A stretch of DNA of 64,000 bases from Gemmatales bacterium (GTDB lineage Bacteria; Planctomycetota; Planctomycetia; Gemmatales; Gemmataceae): contig BPJP01000011.1 in assembly GCA_026004675.1 (NCBI GenBank), positions 1-64,000 on the forward strand, written 5' to 3'. Position 1 is the first letter of the stretch; each line of letters starts with the position of its first letter. Shown in pieces: positions 10,403-20,439 of this stretch. A program made the position numbers and the translations under genes. The notes below the pieces were generated by a model, which saw only the letters and a program-made list of their open reading frames with translations, made no database searches and was not told the DNA's origin.

Positions 10403-12738
10403 ATGCGGGTCTCCATCCTCACGAAGAACGCCTGCTGGGGCGACGCTGTCGGCGCGCAGGTAGCTGCGAAGGTGGCTTTTTTCCTCGATTGCGGAGCGGA
10501 TATTCGCGTCTTTGCCGAGGATGGCCGTTTTCTTCATCCCGTCGTCGAGCCTTTTTGCCGAACCCTGGATGCCGACAACCCGGGAGGCGACGGCTGGCGG
10601 TTTTTACGCTCCTCCGATCTCGTCATCGTCGAATTCACCCAGCATTATTCATTGCTTCAGCTCGTGCCGATTCTTGCCCGGCAAAAGCTGCGGCTTATCA
10701 TCGACTATCACGGCATCACCCCGCCTGAACTCTGGAACCTGCCCCATGCCGACGCGTTGCGCCAAGGCATCGACGAACTCGGTTTGCTCTGGTGTGCCGA
10801 TGCGGTGTTGACCCATAGCCGATTCACCAGACAGGAAGTCTTGGACAAAACGGGTTTGCCGGAGAAGCGGGTTTTCACGCTCGGCTATCCTGTGGATCTC
10901 TCCTTTTGGAGCGGCCCCGACGGGGAGCAATCGCTGCGCTCGCGGCTCGGTTTGGAGTCCGCAAGGATTCTCCTATTTGTCGGCAGGCTCGCACCCAACA
11001 AACGAGTACCGCTACTGGTCGAGGCGCTGGCGGCTTTTCGCGACGAGTATCCGCCGGTTCATGCGGTCATCGTCGGAAACCAGGGGGATGCTTACGCCCA
11101 AGAAGCGGAACGATGCCGACAACTGGCTGAGAAATTGGGCGTCTCCGACCGCTTGCATCTCCTTGGCAAGCTTGGCGGCCATCGCCTTCGCGAGGCCTAC
11201 CGATCGGCAGACGTGTTCGTCATGCCGTCTCTGCATGAGGGATTCTGCCTGCCGGTCATCGAAGCGATGGCGGCCGGGCTGCCGGTAGTCGCAGCGCGGT
11301 CGACCGCATTGCCGGGGACTGTCGGCAATGCTGGCCTGACCTTTACTCCCGACGATGTCGATGATCTCGTGCGGCAGCTTCGCCGTATCTGGGAAACAGA
11401 CCTCGTTAGTCCATCGCAAAAGAAGCAACCAGACAAAAAACCGCTTCGCCTGGCCGTCGTTTCGGCCCGCTTCGGCACCCATTTCGTCGGTGGCGCGGAG
11501 ACCTCCTTGCGCTTGATCGCGAATACGCTTGCCAATGCTGGCCATCGCGTCGAAGTCTTCACGACCTCTAACTGCGCCGCGACGGATCGCCGCAAACCGA
11601 TTACCCGCTGTCAGTTCGACTCACGACGGCATCACCATTCACCGGTTTCAGACCGACGAGGAACGAACGCTCCGAACGGGCCAGCCGCTTCAAACAATCA
11701 CCGAAGCAGGCGGCATCGTACCACCCGAAGTGGAAGAACAATACTTAAATGAGCTTATTCATTCAACGGCCTTAATCGACGAGCTACAGAAGAGGATTGC
11801 CGAATTCGACGCCATAGTGGCGGGGCCTTACCTCTCGCGGTTGACCTGCGAAGTCGCCAGAAAATTCCCTGATAAGGCGATCATCCTTCCATGTTTCCAC
11901 GACGAACCCCTAGCGCGACTGCAAGCTTGGCGCGACGCATATGGCGAAGCGGCGGGTATCTTCTTTCACAGTCCGCAGGAGCAGGAATTCGCACAAGCCG
12001 TACTCGGCATCAATGTGCCCGGCTCTCAGGTGATTGGCACCGTCGTTGGCGACGAGCAAGGCGATCCCCAGCGCGGCCGGCAGCTTGTCGGGACGGACCG
12101 GCCTTATGTCGTTTATTGCGGCCGGTATCATCCACAAAAACGGTTGCCTGAATTGATCGCTTTTGCCGACCAATACCGCCAGCAGCATCCCGATCGATTC
12201 GCATTCGTCTTCATGGGTTGAAGGAAGCGTGGCAATCCCAACCTGGGCGAAGAACCTCGGCTTTGTCGACGAGAAGACCAGGCGTGACGTACTTGCGGGC
12301 GCCGCGGCTTTGATTCAGCTTTCGGATGCCGAGTCTTTGTCGCTGGTTACCCTCGAAGCCTGGGCGCAGGGTACCCCCGTGATCGTCAATGACCGGTCGG
12401 AAGTGCTCCGCCACCTGGTCGACGATTCCGGAGGCGGCGGCATCGTGAATGCCGTCCACGACTTCTCCCTCATGCTTGACAGTCTTTGGCATCAGCCGCA
12501 GGAGTGGGTTCGTCGCGGCAAACGCGGTCAGGCTTACATCCGTCGCCATTTCCAGTCGATCGAGAACTTTGTCCAGCGGTTGGAACAAGCCCTGCACATG
12601 ATTTCGCTGCCTTTGGCGGAACGAATGCGGCAACAAGGAAGGAACCTCGCCAAGAGCTTTGAGCCGGTAGCGTGGCGAACCGCATTTTCAAGAATCGTGG
12701 AAGACGTGCTCGATGCCCCTCCCCCGCATCCTCCGTGA
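10403..12738 (+). CDS. Double-domain GT4-family glycosyltransferase, two apparent frameshifts
   Basis: The start at 10403 is preceded by AAGGAGG. The first half is a GT-B glycosyltransferase: I-L-L-F-V-G-R-L-A-P-N-K-R opens the nucleotide-sugar domain, and V-M-P-S-L-H-E-G-F-C-L-P-V-I-E-A-M-A is the GT4 E-x7-E signature. After about residue 345 a second GT-like protein begins (F-V-G-G-A-E-T-S-L-R, then V-Y-C-G-R-Y-H-P-Q-K-R). The frame breaks twice. One extra base near 11580-11600 precedes A-N-R-L-P-A-V, and one extra T at 12218-12219 precedes E-G-S-V-A-I-P-T-W. Correcting both gives one protein of ~778 residues. It overlaps the next gene by 26 bases and probably makes a surface or extracellular polysaccharide; the donor and acceptor are unknown. 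Confidence 0.8.
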
Positions 12739-13441
12739 AAGGGTCGAAGCCGTGCCACGCGTGACCGAGCGGCGCCTTAGCGAAGAACAGAAAAACATTC
12801 TGGTGCCGATTCGGATCGAAAACCGGGGGACCCAGCCGGCGACGGGAACGGGACCAGCGCGCTGGCATATCGTCGTGGATCTGATCGACTCCGTCGGCGA
12901 AGTTTTGAGTCGAACCGAGACGCCGCTTCCGCAATTGGTCATGCCCGGCAGATCGGTCCCCGCTGCCCTGGTCGTGCCAGCACCACGTCTTCCGGGGCAA
13001 TACCGAATGGTCTTGCGAGTGGTACCAGTCGACGGCAAGGTTGTTGCTCCATTCCCTTACGACGTAGTGGAAGCGACGGTCGCGGTTTCGGTTGGGCGGA
13101 CAGGCATGCCAGCCACCGTATCGCAAACAGTGCAAGACCTGCTTGCGGACGCTCATCGGTTGCATCGGCTTCCCGACGATTACCAGGATGTTACCACCGG
13201 TTGGTTTGCCCGGGCCAAGCGCTGGCTGAAACGCAAAATCCTCAACAATTTCAAGATCGCTTATGTCGACGTTTTGTCCAGGCGACAGTCGGCATTCAAC
13301 GACAGAGTATTGGCCGTTCTGACAGAATTGGCGGAACGCTGTGCCGCTCTGGAACAGGCGTGGGAACAACAAACCCGGACACCGCCTGGCCAATCGCCGG
13401 CCACAAACAACCCCACTCCTGCCAAGAGGACCGTTGTATGA
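12713..13441 (+). CDS. Hypothetical protein, Ig-like N-terminus with C-terminal coiled coil, glycan cassette
   Basis: I do not recognise a named family. Residues ~20-130 look like an immunoglobulin-type beta sandwich (N-I-L-V-P-I-R-I-E-N-R-G-T, then R-W-H-I-V-V-D and G-Q-Y-R-M-V-L-R-V-V). This resembles the C-terminal substrate-recognition domains of O-antigen ABC exporters such as Wzt, but no ATPase is present. The C-terminal part is helical, with L-T-E-L-A-E-R-C-A-A-L-E-Q-A-W heptads. It overlaps the glycosyltransferase upstream and shares an ATGA with the epimerase downstream. It is therefore translated with them and probably works in the same pathway. Confidence 0.6.
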   Translation: MPLPRILRERVEAVPRVTERRLSEEQKNILVPIRIENRGTQPATGTGPARWHIVVDLIDSVGEVLSRTETPLPQLVMPGRSVPAALVVPAPRLPGQYRMVLRVVPVDGKVVAPFPYDVVEATVAVSVGRTGMPATVSQTVQDLLADAHRLHRLPDDYQDVTTGWFARAKRWLKRKILNNFKIAYVDVLSRRQSAFNDRVLAVLTELAERCAALEQAWEQQTRTPPGQSPATNNPTPAKRTVV

Positions 13442-14376
13442 GATGTGTCGTCACGGGCGCCGCCGGCTTCATTGGCTCTCATCTTTGCGAGCGTCTGGTG
13501 CGCGACGGCCACGATGTTGTCGGCCTCGATGCCTTCATCCCCTACTATCCCCGACCCATCAAAGAAGCCAATCTCGCCGGCTTGAAAAACGTCCCCTCCT
13601 TTCGGCTGGTCGAACTCGACTTGCGCACGGATTCGCTGGCAGAGCATCTCAAAGGGGCGGAGGTCATTTTCCATCTGGCAGCCATGGCGGGCTTGTTGCG
13701 GAGCTGGACCGAGTTCGATCTGTATCAAAGTTGCAACATCGTCGGCACGCAGAGGCTGCTCGAAGCTGCCCGCCGTTTGCCTTCGCTCAAGCGATTCGTC
13801 TATGCGTCGACGTCGTCGGTCTATGGCCGGTATGCCACGGGCGACGAATCGATGCCGACCCGGCCAATTTCTCCCTATGGCGTCACCAAACTGGCGGCGG
13901 AGCATCTATGCCGCGCTTACGCTGAGATTCACCAACTCCCCGTGATCGCTCTGCGGTACTTTTCCGTTTACGGGCCGAGGCAACGCCCCGACATGGGCTA
14001 CCATCTTTTCATCAACGCACTTTTGCGAGACGAGCCGATCACGGTCTTCGGCGATGGGCTGCAAGTCCGCAGCAACACCTTCGTCGCTGACTGCGTCGAA
14101 GCGACCGTCCGCTCATGCGACGCCATCCCCGGCGAAACCTACAATGTCGGCGGCGGCGAAATCGCATCGGTCTGGGATATCATTCACAAACTCGAAAAAA
14201 TCATTGGCCGAAAAGCCTGCATCCACCGCGAACCCGCTCGCCCTGGCGATCAACGCGCTACCCATGCCGACACCGGCAAACTGCTACGCCACTTGGACTG
14301 GAAACCCCAAACCTGCCTGGACGACGGATTGGCTCAACAAGTCGACTGGCAGATCAAGACGTTTGGCCGTTCGTGA
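13438..14376 (+). CDS. NAD-dependent epimerase/dehydratase (UDP-sugar epimerase-like)
   Basis: This extended short-chain dehydrogenase of 312 residues has the N-terminal Rossmann motif V-T-G-A-A-G-F-I-G-S-H-L, the Y-x3-K pair in P-Y-G-V-T-K-L-A-A-E, and S-S-V-Y-G supplying the catalytic Ser region. R-Y-F-S-V-Y-G-P-R-Q-R-P-D-M is typical of UDP-glucose/UDP-glucuronate 4-epimerases. It probably supplies an activated sugar to the glycosyltransferase upstream. Its ATG overlaps the preceding stop codon (ATGA), indicating translational coupling. The exact substrate cannot be set from sequence alone. Confidence 0.88.
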   Translation: MRCVVTGAAGFIGSHLCERLVRDGHDVVGLDAFIPYYPRPIKEANLAGLKNVPSFRLVELDLRTDSLAEHLKGAEVIFHLAAMAGLLRSWTEFDLYQSCNIVGTQRLLEAARRLPSLKRFVYASTSSVYGRYATGDESMPTRPISPYGVTKLAAEHLCRAYAEIHQLPVIALRYFSVYGPRQRPDMGYHLFINALLRDEPITVFGDGLQVRSNTFVADCVEATVRSCDAIPGETYNVGGGEIASVWDIIHKLEKIIGRKACIHREPARPGDQRATHADTGKLLRHLDWKPQTCLDDGLAQQVDWQIKTFGRS

Positions 14377-14479
14377 TCGTCTTTTCGGCTTTTTCGCCGA
14401 AAAGTTGCATTCCAGCGGCCGGTTGATATCATAGACTACCACGCCAAAAAACAGCGACCTCGTATGAAGGAGGGCGCTT

Positions 14480-17277
14480 ATGCTGCGCTCCAACGCCACC
14501 CCCGCTTTGTGGCTCTTGACGTGTCTCGCCTTGTCGCTCGCTGCCGAAACAAGTTCGTCGGACGAACAACATGCCGGGTCCGAGACCCGACCGGGACCTG
14601 TTTTCGAGACCGACGTGCTGCCGATTCTCAAAGCCAAGTGTCTTCGTTGCCATGGCGAAAGCCGCCAGCGTGCCGAATTGAACCTCTCGTCCCGCAGCAC
14701 GATCATGAAAGGGGGCGAATCGGGGCCGCCGGTCGTTCCAGGTGATCTGGAAAAAAGTTTGCTCTGGGAACTGGTGCACGCCAACAAAATGCCTCCAAGC
14801 AAGAAAGATCGTCTTTCGCCCAACGAAGTCGAGACCATCCGCCGATGGATCGCAACTGGTGCGGCTTTCGCCTCCGCGGCGGCACGAGTCCCCGAAGTGA
14901 CACAGCATGATATCGAGCCGATGATGCTTCTGCATTGTGCCGCATGCCACGGGCTGCGGCGCCAGGAAGCTGGTCTCGATTTGCGCACCAAAGCTTCCAT
15001 GCTCAAGGGAGGAAAATCGGGGCCGGTCATCGTTCCAGGCAAACCGGAAGCGAGTCTGATTCTCAAACGCATTCACGCTGGCGACATGCCGCCTCGAAAA
15101 AAACTGATCGAATTCGGCGTCAAGCCTATGTCCGACGACGAAATCGATCGTTTGACCCGCTGGATCGCGCTGGGTGCACCCGAAGTGGACATTGAACCGG
15201 ACATCGCTACCACTGAGCCGGACCCGCTCGTGACGGATAAGGATCGTGATTTCTGGGCGTTCCGACCTCCCGTAAAACCCGTCGTGCCAACCGCATCGGC
15301 GAATTCGGACCCGGTCGCATGGCAGCGGGTGCGCAACCCGATCGATGCCTTCATCCTGCGCAAACTCGACGAGAAAGGCCTGAGTTTTTCCCCCGAAGCA
15401 GACCGTTTGACTCTTCTTCGCCGGGCTTCGTTCGACCTGACCGGTTTGCCTCCCACGCCAAAAGAAGTCCAGGCTTTCTTGGCGGACAAGGACCCGCGAG
15501 CCTATGAGAAAATGATCGACCGCCTGCTTGCCTCGCCCCGCTACGGCGAACGCTGGGGACGATTCTGGCTCGATTTGGCAGGCTATGCCGATTCGGAAGG
15601 AAAGCGATCAGCCGATCCCATACGACCACACGCTTGGCGCTATCGCGACTATGTCATCCGCGCCTTCAACGACGACAAACCCTACGATCGTTTTCTCCTC
15701 GAACAGATCGCCGGCGACGAATTAGTCGATTATGAAAAGGCTTCGGAAATCACCCGGGAGATCATGGATAATTTGATCGCCACTGGGTTTTTGCGCATGG
15801 CTCCCGATGGAACGGGTTCCGATGTAGTCAATTATGTGCCCGAACGGCTGGAAGTCGTTGCCGATGAGATTCAAATTTTCGGCGCCGCGATTCTCGGTTT
15901 GACCCTGCAATGCGCCCGTTGCCATAGCCACAAGTATGACCCGATCCCGCAACGCGACTACTACCGTCTGATGGCGACATTCAAAGGGGCTTACGATGTT
16001 TATGACTGGTTGAAGCCGGCATCGGTCGCCAACCAAACCAAAGGCAACACGCCTCGACGCGAATTGAAAATCATCTCGCCGGAGGAAAAACGCCGCTGGC
16101 AGGAATACGTCGCCCAAACGAAACGGGAAATCGCTCGCCTGAAAAAGAAGCTTGAAAAAAACAAAAAACGATCGCGACCTGCAATTGCAAATCCGCGCAC
16201 TGGAGACGGCGATTGCTGTTGAGCCCTGCGATTCGGGCCTTGTGGGATCGGGGCGACCCGTCGCCGACCTACATCTTTCGCCGAGGCGACACATACTTTG
16301 CAGCCCAGTCGCCTGGTAGGTCCGGGCGTGATCTCGGTTCTGACGGACGGCAAGGACGCCGTTTGAAGTCCGGCCTCCCTGGCCTGGAGCGAAAAAGACC
16401 GGCCGGCGCCTTGCCCTTGCTCGCTGGCTCATTCGTCCAGACCACCCCTTGACTGCACGAGTTATGGTCAACCGGATCTGGAAGCACCATTTCGGCAACG
16501 GCATCGTTCAATCGCTGGCCAACTTTGGCCGAACCGGTACGCCCCCCCACTCATCCCGAACTGCTCGATTGGTTGGCGGTCACTTTCGTCGAAAAGAAGT
16601 GGAGCATAAAAGAAATGCACCGCTTAATCATGACCTCCACCACATATCGGCAAAGTTCCCGCGTCAGTGCGGAACTCGATACTCTCGATCCGGAAAACCG
16701 CTATCTGGCACGCATGCCCATGCGGCGCATGGATGCCGAAGAAGTCTACGACACGATCCTTTACGTCTCCGGGCTCTTGGATGAAACACGATTCGGGCCT
16801 CCCGATCCGGTCGAAGTCCGGCGGGATGGCTTGGTGACGCCGTTGCCTGCTCCGCGCGGTTACCGCCGAAGCGTCTATGTTCGTCAAAGGCGGTCGCAGA
16901 TGCCGACCCTTTTGGAAACATTCGACTTGCCCCAAATGAACCCGAATTGCGTGGCTCGCCCGACTTCGACGGTGGCAGCCCAGGCATTGCATCTTTTGAA
17001 CAACGGAAAAGTAAGGGAGCGGGCGGAGGCGTTCGCCAACAAGGTCCGCCAATCCGCAGGAAATGACTCTCTGGCCCAAATCGATTGGATTTACCTGACT
17101 GCGTTGAGTCGCCCCCCAACTCAAGAAGAAAGAGAAATCGGCGCCAACGCCCTCAAGGAGTTCCAGGAGATTTGGCTCAACCATGGCACGCTGAGCCGGG
17201 AACAAGCCAGCCAAAAAGCGCTGGCAGCCTATTGCCATACGATTTTGAATTCCGCGGCGTTTTTGTACATCGATTAA
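14480..17277 (+). CDS. PSCyt1-DUF1549-DUF1553 planctomycete cytochrome-type protein, several apparent frameshifts
   Basis: The gene encodes a secreted protein with a signal peptide (W-L-L-T-C-L-A-L-S-L-A-A-E). Two PSCyt1-like haem motifs follow (C-L-R-C-H-G and C-A-A-C-H-G). DUF1549 ends in C-A-R-C-H-S-H-K-Y-D-P-I-P-Q-R-D-Y-Y, and DUF1553 begins T-A-R-V-M-V-N-R-I-W-K-H-H-F. Between 16160 and 16550 the frame shifts five times, each by one extra base: A6 at 16163-16168, near 16205-16216, TTT at 16297-16299, GG at 16354-16355 and C7 at 16542-16548. Correcting all five yields one continuous family-length protein of ~930 residues. It is paired with the DUF1501 gene 17 bases downstream. The family's role is unproven, though links to polysaccharide or sulfatase loci are common. 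Confidence 0.85.
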
Positions 17278-17293
17278 ACCAACGAGGTCTCCC

Positions 17294-18775
17294 ATGGCGA
17301 AGGAACACGTCGCTGGTCGAGGTGGTTGCCAGGCGGTAACACGGCGGGGATTTTTTCAGCGCGCCGCCGACGGCTTGTACGGCGCTGCACTGGCTTATCT
17401 GTTCAGCCGCGACCTGTTCGGCAGTTCGGGATTGCTGGCTGCCGAGACAAAGAGGAGAGTTTACGACCTGTCTCCCAAGCCGCCCCACTTCGAACCCAAA
17501 GCCAAGGCTGTGATCCAACTCTTTCAAAACGGCGGTCCCAGTCAGGTGGATTTGTTCGATCCCAAACCACGCCTCGACCGCGATCATGGCAAATCCATCT
17601 TTCAAGAAATCGCTCAGGATGTGTCTTCGCCGCAATCCGCCGGTGGCCTGATGCGTTCCCCGTTCAAGTTCAAACAGCATGGCCAGTCGGGAATCTGGCT
17701 TTCCGATGCCATGCCCCATCTCGCCCAATGTGTCGACGACATCGCCGTCATCCGCTCGATGTTCAACGACCATCCGAATCACGAACCGGCTTTGTTCAAA
17801 ATCCATTCGGGACAATTGCTTCCAGGCCTGCCCGCGTTGGGGGCATGGGTGGTCTACGGCTTGGGAACGGAAAACCAGAGCTTGCCTGCCTATGTCGTCA
17901 TGGACGATCCACTCGGCTTGCCAGTCAACGGCGTGCAAAGCTGGCAGTCGGGCTATTTGCCTCCCATCTATCAGGGGACTCGGCTGCGCTCGAAAGGATC
18001 CCCCGTTTTGAATTTGCACTCCGAGGTCGAACAACCAACACAAGTTACACGATTGCAGCGTGATCTATTGATTCGTCTCGACCGAATTCACCAAAGGAAA
18101 CGACCCTACCAGCTTCAGCTCGACGCTCGCATCGCCAGTTACGGTTTGGCAGCGCGGATGCAACTGTCGGCCAGCGAAGCACTCGATCTTTCAAAGGAAA
18201 ATAAAAAAACGCTGGAAGAATACGGGGTCGGCAAAGAACCAACTGATTCCTACGCCCGTCGCTGTCTGATGGCTCGTCGCCTTGTCGAACGGGGCGTTCG
18301 TTTCGTCCAGATTTTCATCAACGGCCAAATCTGGGACAACCACAACCGCATCGACCGCACCCTCCGCGCCGCTTGTGCCCGCACCGATCAGCCAGTCGCC
18401 GCCTTGTTGCGCGACCTGAAGCGAAGGGGATTGTTGGATAGCACCCTCGTCATATGGGGCGGAGAATTTGGTCGGCTGCCCATCGCCCAGTTTCCACCAA
18501 ACAAAAACGTCAAGGACGCCGGTCGCGACCACGGGCCGCGCGGCTTCAGCATCTGGATGGCTGGCGGAGGGATCAAAGGCGGAACGACATACGGCGCTAC
18601 CGACGATATCGGATACGCGGCGGCCGAAAACCCTGTCTCCATCGCCGACTGGCACGCCACCATTCTCCACTTGCTCGGCCTGCACCACGAGGAACTCTTC
18701 TTCGAACGCAATGGCTTCAAAGAAAAACTGACAGCGACTTTCCGCCCACGCGTCGTCAAGGAAATCCTGGCCTAG
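17294..18775 (+). CDS. DUF1501 family protein with Tat signal
   Basis: This 493-residue member of the DUF1501 sulfatase-like family is regularly the partner of PSCyt1/DUF1549/DUF1553 genes in planctomycetes. The N-terminus contains T-R-R-G-F-F-Q, a twin-arginine motif followed by a hydrophobic segment, so it is probably exported folded. Typical segments are Q-L-F-Q-N-G-G-P-S-Q-V-D-L-F-D-P-K-P, M-P-H-L-A-Q, W-G-G-E-F-G-R-L-P and G-R-D-H-G-P-R-G-F-S-I-W-M-A-G-G-G. The conserved Asp/His residues suggest an alkaline-phosphatase-like metal site, but its activity has not been established. It lies 17 bases after the cytochrome gene, an evident two-gene operon. Confidence 0.9.
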   Translation: MAKEHVAGRGGCQAVTRRGFFQRAADGLYGAALAYLFSRDLFGSSGLLAAETKRRVYDLSPKPPHFEPKAKAVIQLFQNGGPSQVDLFDPKPRLDRDHGKSIFQEIAQDVSSPQSAGGLMRSPFKFKQHGQSGIWLSDAMPHLAQCVDDIAVIRSMFNDHPNHEPALFKIHSGQLLPGLPALGAWVVYGLGTENQSLPAYVVMDDPLGLPVNGVQSWQSGYLPPIYQGTRLRSKGSPVLNLHSEVEQPTQVTRLQRDLLIRLDRIHQRKRPYQLQLDARIASYGLAARMQLSASEALDLSKENKKTLEEYGVGKEPTDSYARRCLMARRLVERGVRFVQIFINGQIWDNHNRIDRTLRAACARTDQPVAALLRDLKRRGLLDSTLVIWGGEFGRLPIAQFPPNKNVKDAGRDHGPRGFSIWMAGGGIKGGTTYGATDDIGYAAAENPVSIADWHATILHLLGLHHEELFFERNGFKEKLTATFRPRVVKEILA

Positions 18776-18862
18776 CCGACAGAGCGAAACCTCTGTGCTG
18801 GCCGGTTGCTCCGAACGAACGTTGGATGACGGTCTACTCGTCGCCTGGTCGCTCGCTGGAAT

Positions 18863-18880
18863 CACCGTTTGGTGACGGTG
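18863..18880. terminator. Hairpin between convergent genes, related in sequence to the 41 kb repeat
   Basis: CACCGT and ACGGTG form a 6-bp stem around a 6-base loop in the gap between the convergent DUF1501 and AIM24 genes, a natural place for a bidirectional terminator. There is no long T tract on either side. The same CACCGT...ACGGTG arms recur as the hairpin in the tandem array at 41.1-41.5 kb. Confidence 0.35.
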
Positions 18881-18927
18881 TGTCTAGGCACCCAGAGCGT
18901 GGGTAGCAGGAATGGGGCAGGGGGGGA

Positions 18928-19641
18928 TTATTTGCTTTTCGATGGCCGGAATGGATATATCCAAGTGAGAAACGGGTAGACGCAGCGGGTTTGGACCCAG
19001 ACTTTGCCGTGGCCGCTAAATCGGCACACCAATCCTTCGCCTCCAAAGAAAAATGATTTGATCGTGCCGCCCGAACGAAGGCCAGGCAACACGCTTACTT
19101 TATAGTTGAGCGTATCCTCGAAGGCGACGATATAGCCGGTGTCGACAATAAATTCGCCGGTGACATCAATAGGCAGGATGGCGCCATAGGAATTAAAAAA
19201 GATGTCGCCTTCGCCAGTCGCTTTGAGGAGGATAAGGCCTTCACCGCTGAAGAAGCCTTTGGCTCCTTGCCATTTGCCGGTCAGTTCGACGCCATCGCTA
19301 TAGGCGAGGAATGCACCGCGTTGCAGCATGAGGGAGCGACCCTGAAGGTGATAGTGGAGGATATCACCAGGTGTACCAGGGGCGAACGTGACTTCGCCGG
19401 CACCGCGAGCCGCGGTAAAGGTATTGATGATGATGCTCTCGCCGCCGAGCATTCGGCCGATTGTTTTCGAGAACCCGCCTTTCAAGCCCGCCTTGAGGTC
19501 GATGGTGGCGTCCATTGAGACCATGGCGGACGGCTCGGCATAGACTTTTTGCCCCGGATCGAGCTGCACGGTCAACAAGGAGAAGTGAGGGCGCATCGTG
19601 ATCCGGTGATTCAATGTGGATTGCGTCGGCGTTTGGCTCAT
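18928..19641 (-). CDS. AIM24/TIGR00266 family protein (copy 3 of a tandem trio)
   Basis: This 237-residue beta-rich protein of the TIGR00266/AIM24 family has the characteristic repeated strands V-Y-A-E-P-S-A-M-V-S-M, G-G-E-S-I-I-I-N-T-F, G-D-I-L-H-Y-H-L-Q-G, and the closing F-F-F-G-G-E-G-L-V-C-R-F-S-G-H-G-K-V-W-V-Q-T. The family forms a trimeric beta-helix-like barrel related to the tryptophan-RNA-binding attenuator (TRAP) fold. Its biochemical role is unknown outside mitochondria, where AIM24 affects inner-membrane organisation. It is last of three paralogues after an M48 peptidase gene, with ~55 bases to the next copy. Confidence 0.85.
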   Translation of the reverse strand: MSQTPTQSTLNHRITMRPHFSLLTVQLDPGQKVYAEPSAMVSMDATIDLKAGLKGGFSKTIGRMLGGESIIINTFTAARGAGEVTFAPGTPGDILHYHLQGRSLMLQRGAFLAYSDGVELTGKWQGAKGFFSGEGLILLKATGEGDIFFNSYGAILPIDVTGEFIVDTGYIVAFEDTLNYKVSVLPGLRSGGTIKSFFFGGEGLVCRFSGHGKVWVQTRCVYPFLTWIYPFRPSKSK

Positions 19642-19696
19642 AATCGTCCCCGCTCGTTGTCGTTAGCGTGTTGAGAGATGGCGAAGGCCTTTTTCG

Positions 19697-20377
19697 TTAA
19701 CGTGGTGCCAACAATGGGCCGAGTTTGTGGCCGAAATTCGGCGGATGGTGCGATTGGCAATAGAGTTTTCCCCGACCGCTGAACTGGCAAACGAGGCCTT
19801 CGCCCCCCATGAAACTGCCGATCCAGCTTGGGTTGGCTTTGCGAATGCGGAATTCGAGTGTGTCTTCGAAGGCCACGATATGGCCGGTGTCGACGATGTA
19901 TTCGCCATCGACATCGATGTGGTAAATGGCGCCGAAGCTGCTGAGGAAGAGGTCGCCGGTGCCGGTGCACTTGACCCAGAACCAACTTTCGCCGCTGAAA
20001 AGGGCTTTGCCGAATCCTTGCCAAGTGGCATCGATCTCGATATTGGTCCCGGAGGCGAGCCAGCTTTGCCCTTGGACGATCATGGTTCCGTTCAAGTGAT
20101 GGTGAACGATATCGCCGATCAGCCCTGGACCGATGATCAAGGTTTGTCCCGGCTGGTTGGCGGTGAAGTGGTTGAGAAAAAAACTTTCGCCGGCAAAGAT
20201 GCGTTTGATGCCCTTGAGGATGCCACCGCCGCCGCCACGGCTTCGAGACGTGGTTTCCACGGTCAAGCCGGGAGACATGGCGATCATGGCTCCCACTTCG
20301 CACGTTACCTCTTCTCCTTGATCGAGCGTCAGTTTCGCCACGGCAGCAGTCGGTCGGGCAAGGATCTCGAAGTTCAT
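19697..20377 (-). CDS. AIM24/TIGR00266 family protein (copy 2 of a tandem trio)
   Basis: This second paralogue is 226 residues long. It shares G-E-S-F-F-L-N-H-F, G-D-I-V-H-H-H-L-N-G, Y-I-V-D-T-G-H-I-V-A-F-E-D-T-L and F-M-G-G-E-G-L-V-C-Q-F-S-G-R-G-K with copy 3, and the two are clearly closer to each other than to copy 1. Unlike the others it contains a polyglycine tract (R-S-R-G-G-G-G-G-I-L-K-G) after the third strand. No signal peptide is visible, so it is probably cytoplasmic or membrane-peripheral. Gaps of 55-62 bases separate it from both neighbours. Confidence 0.85.
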   Translation of the reverse strand: MNFEILARPTAAVAKLTLDQGEEVTCEVGAMIAMSPGLTVETTSRSRGGGGGILKGIKRIFAGESFFLNHFTANQPGQTLIIGPGLIGDIVHHHLNGTMIVQGQSWLASGTNIEIDATWQGFGKALFSGESWFWVKCTGTGDLFLSSFGAIYHIDVDGEYIVDTGHIVAFEDTLEFRIRKANPSWIGSFMGGEGLVCQFSGRGKLYCQSHHPPNFGHKLGPLLAPR

Positions 20378-20439
20378 CAGGCAAACCCTATCGAAAGCAG
20401 GTCACGAAGCAAATGGCATCGGCAAACGCGGCAACACAT

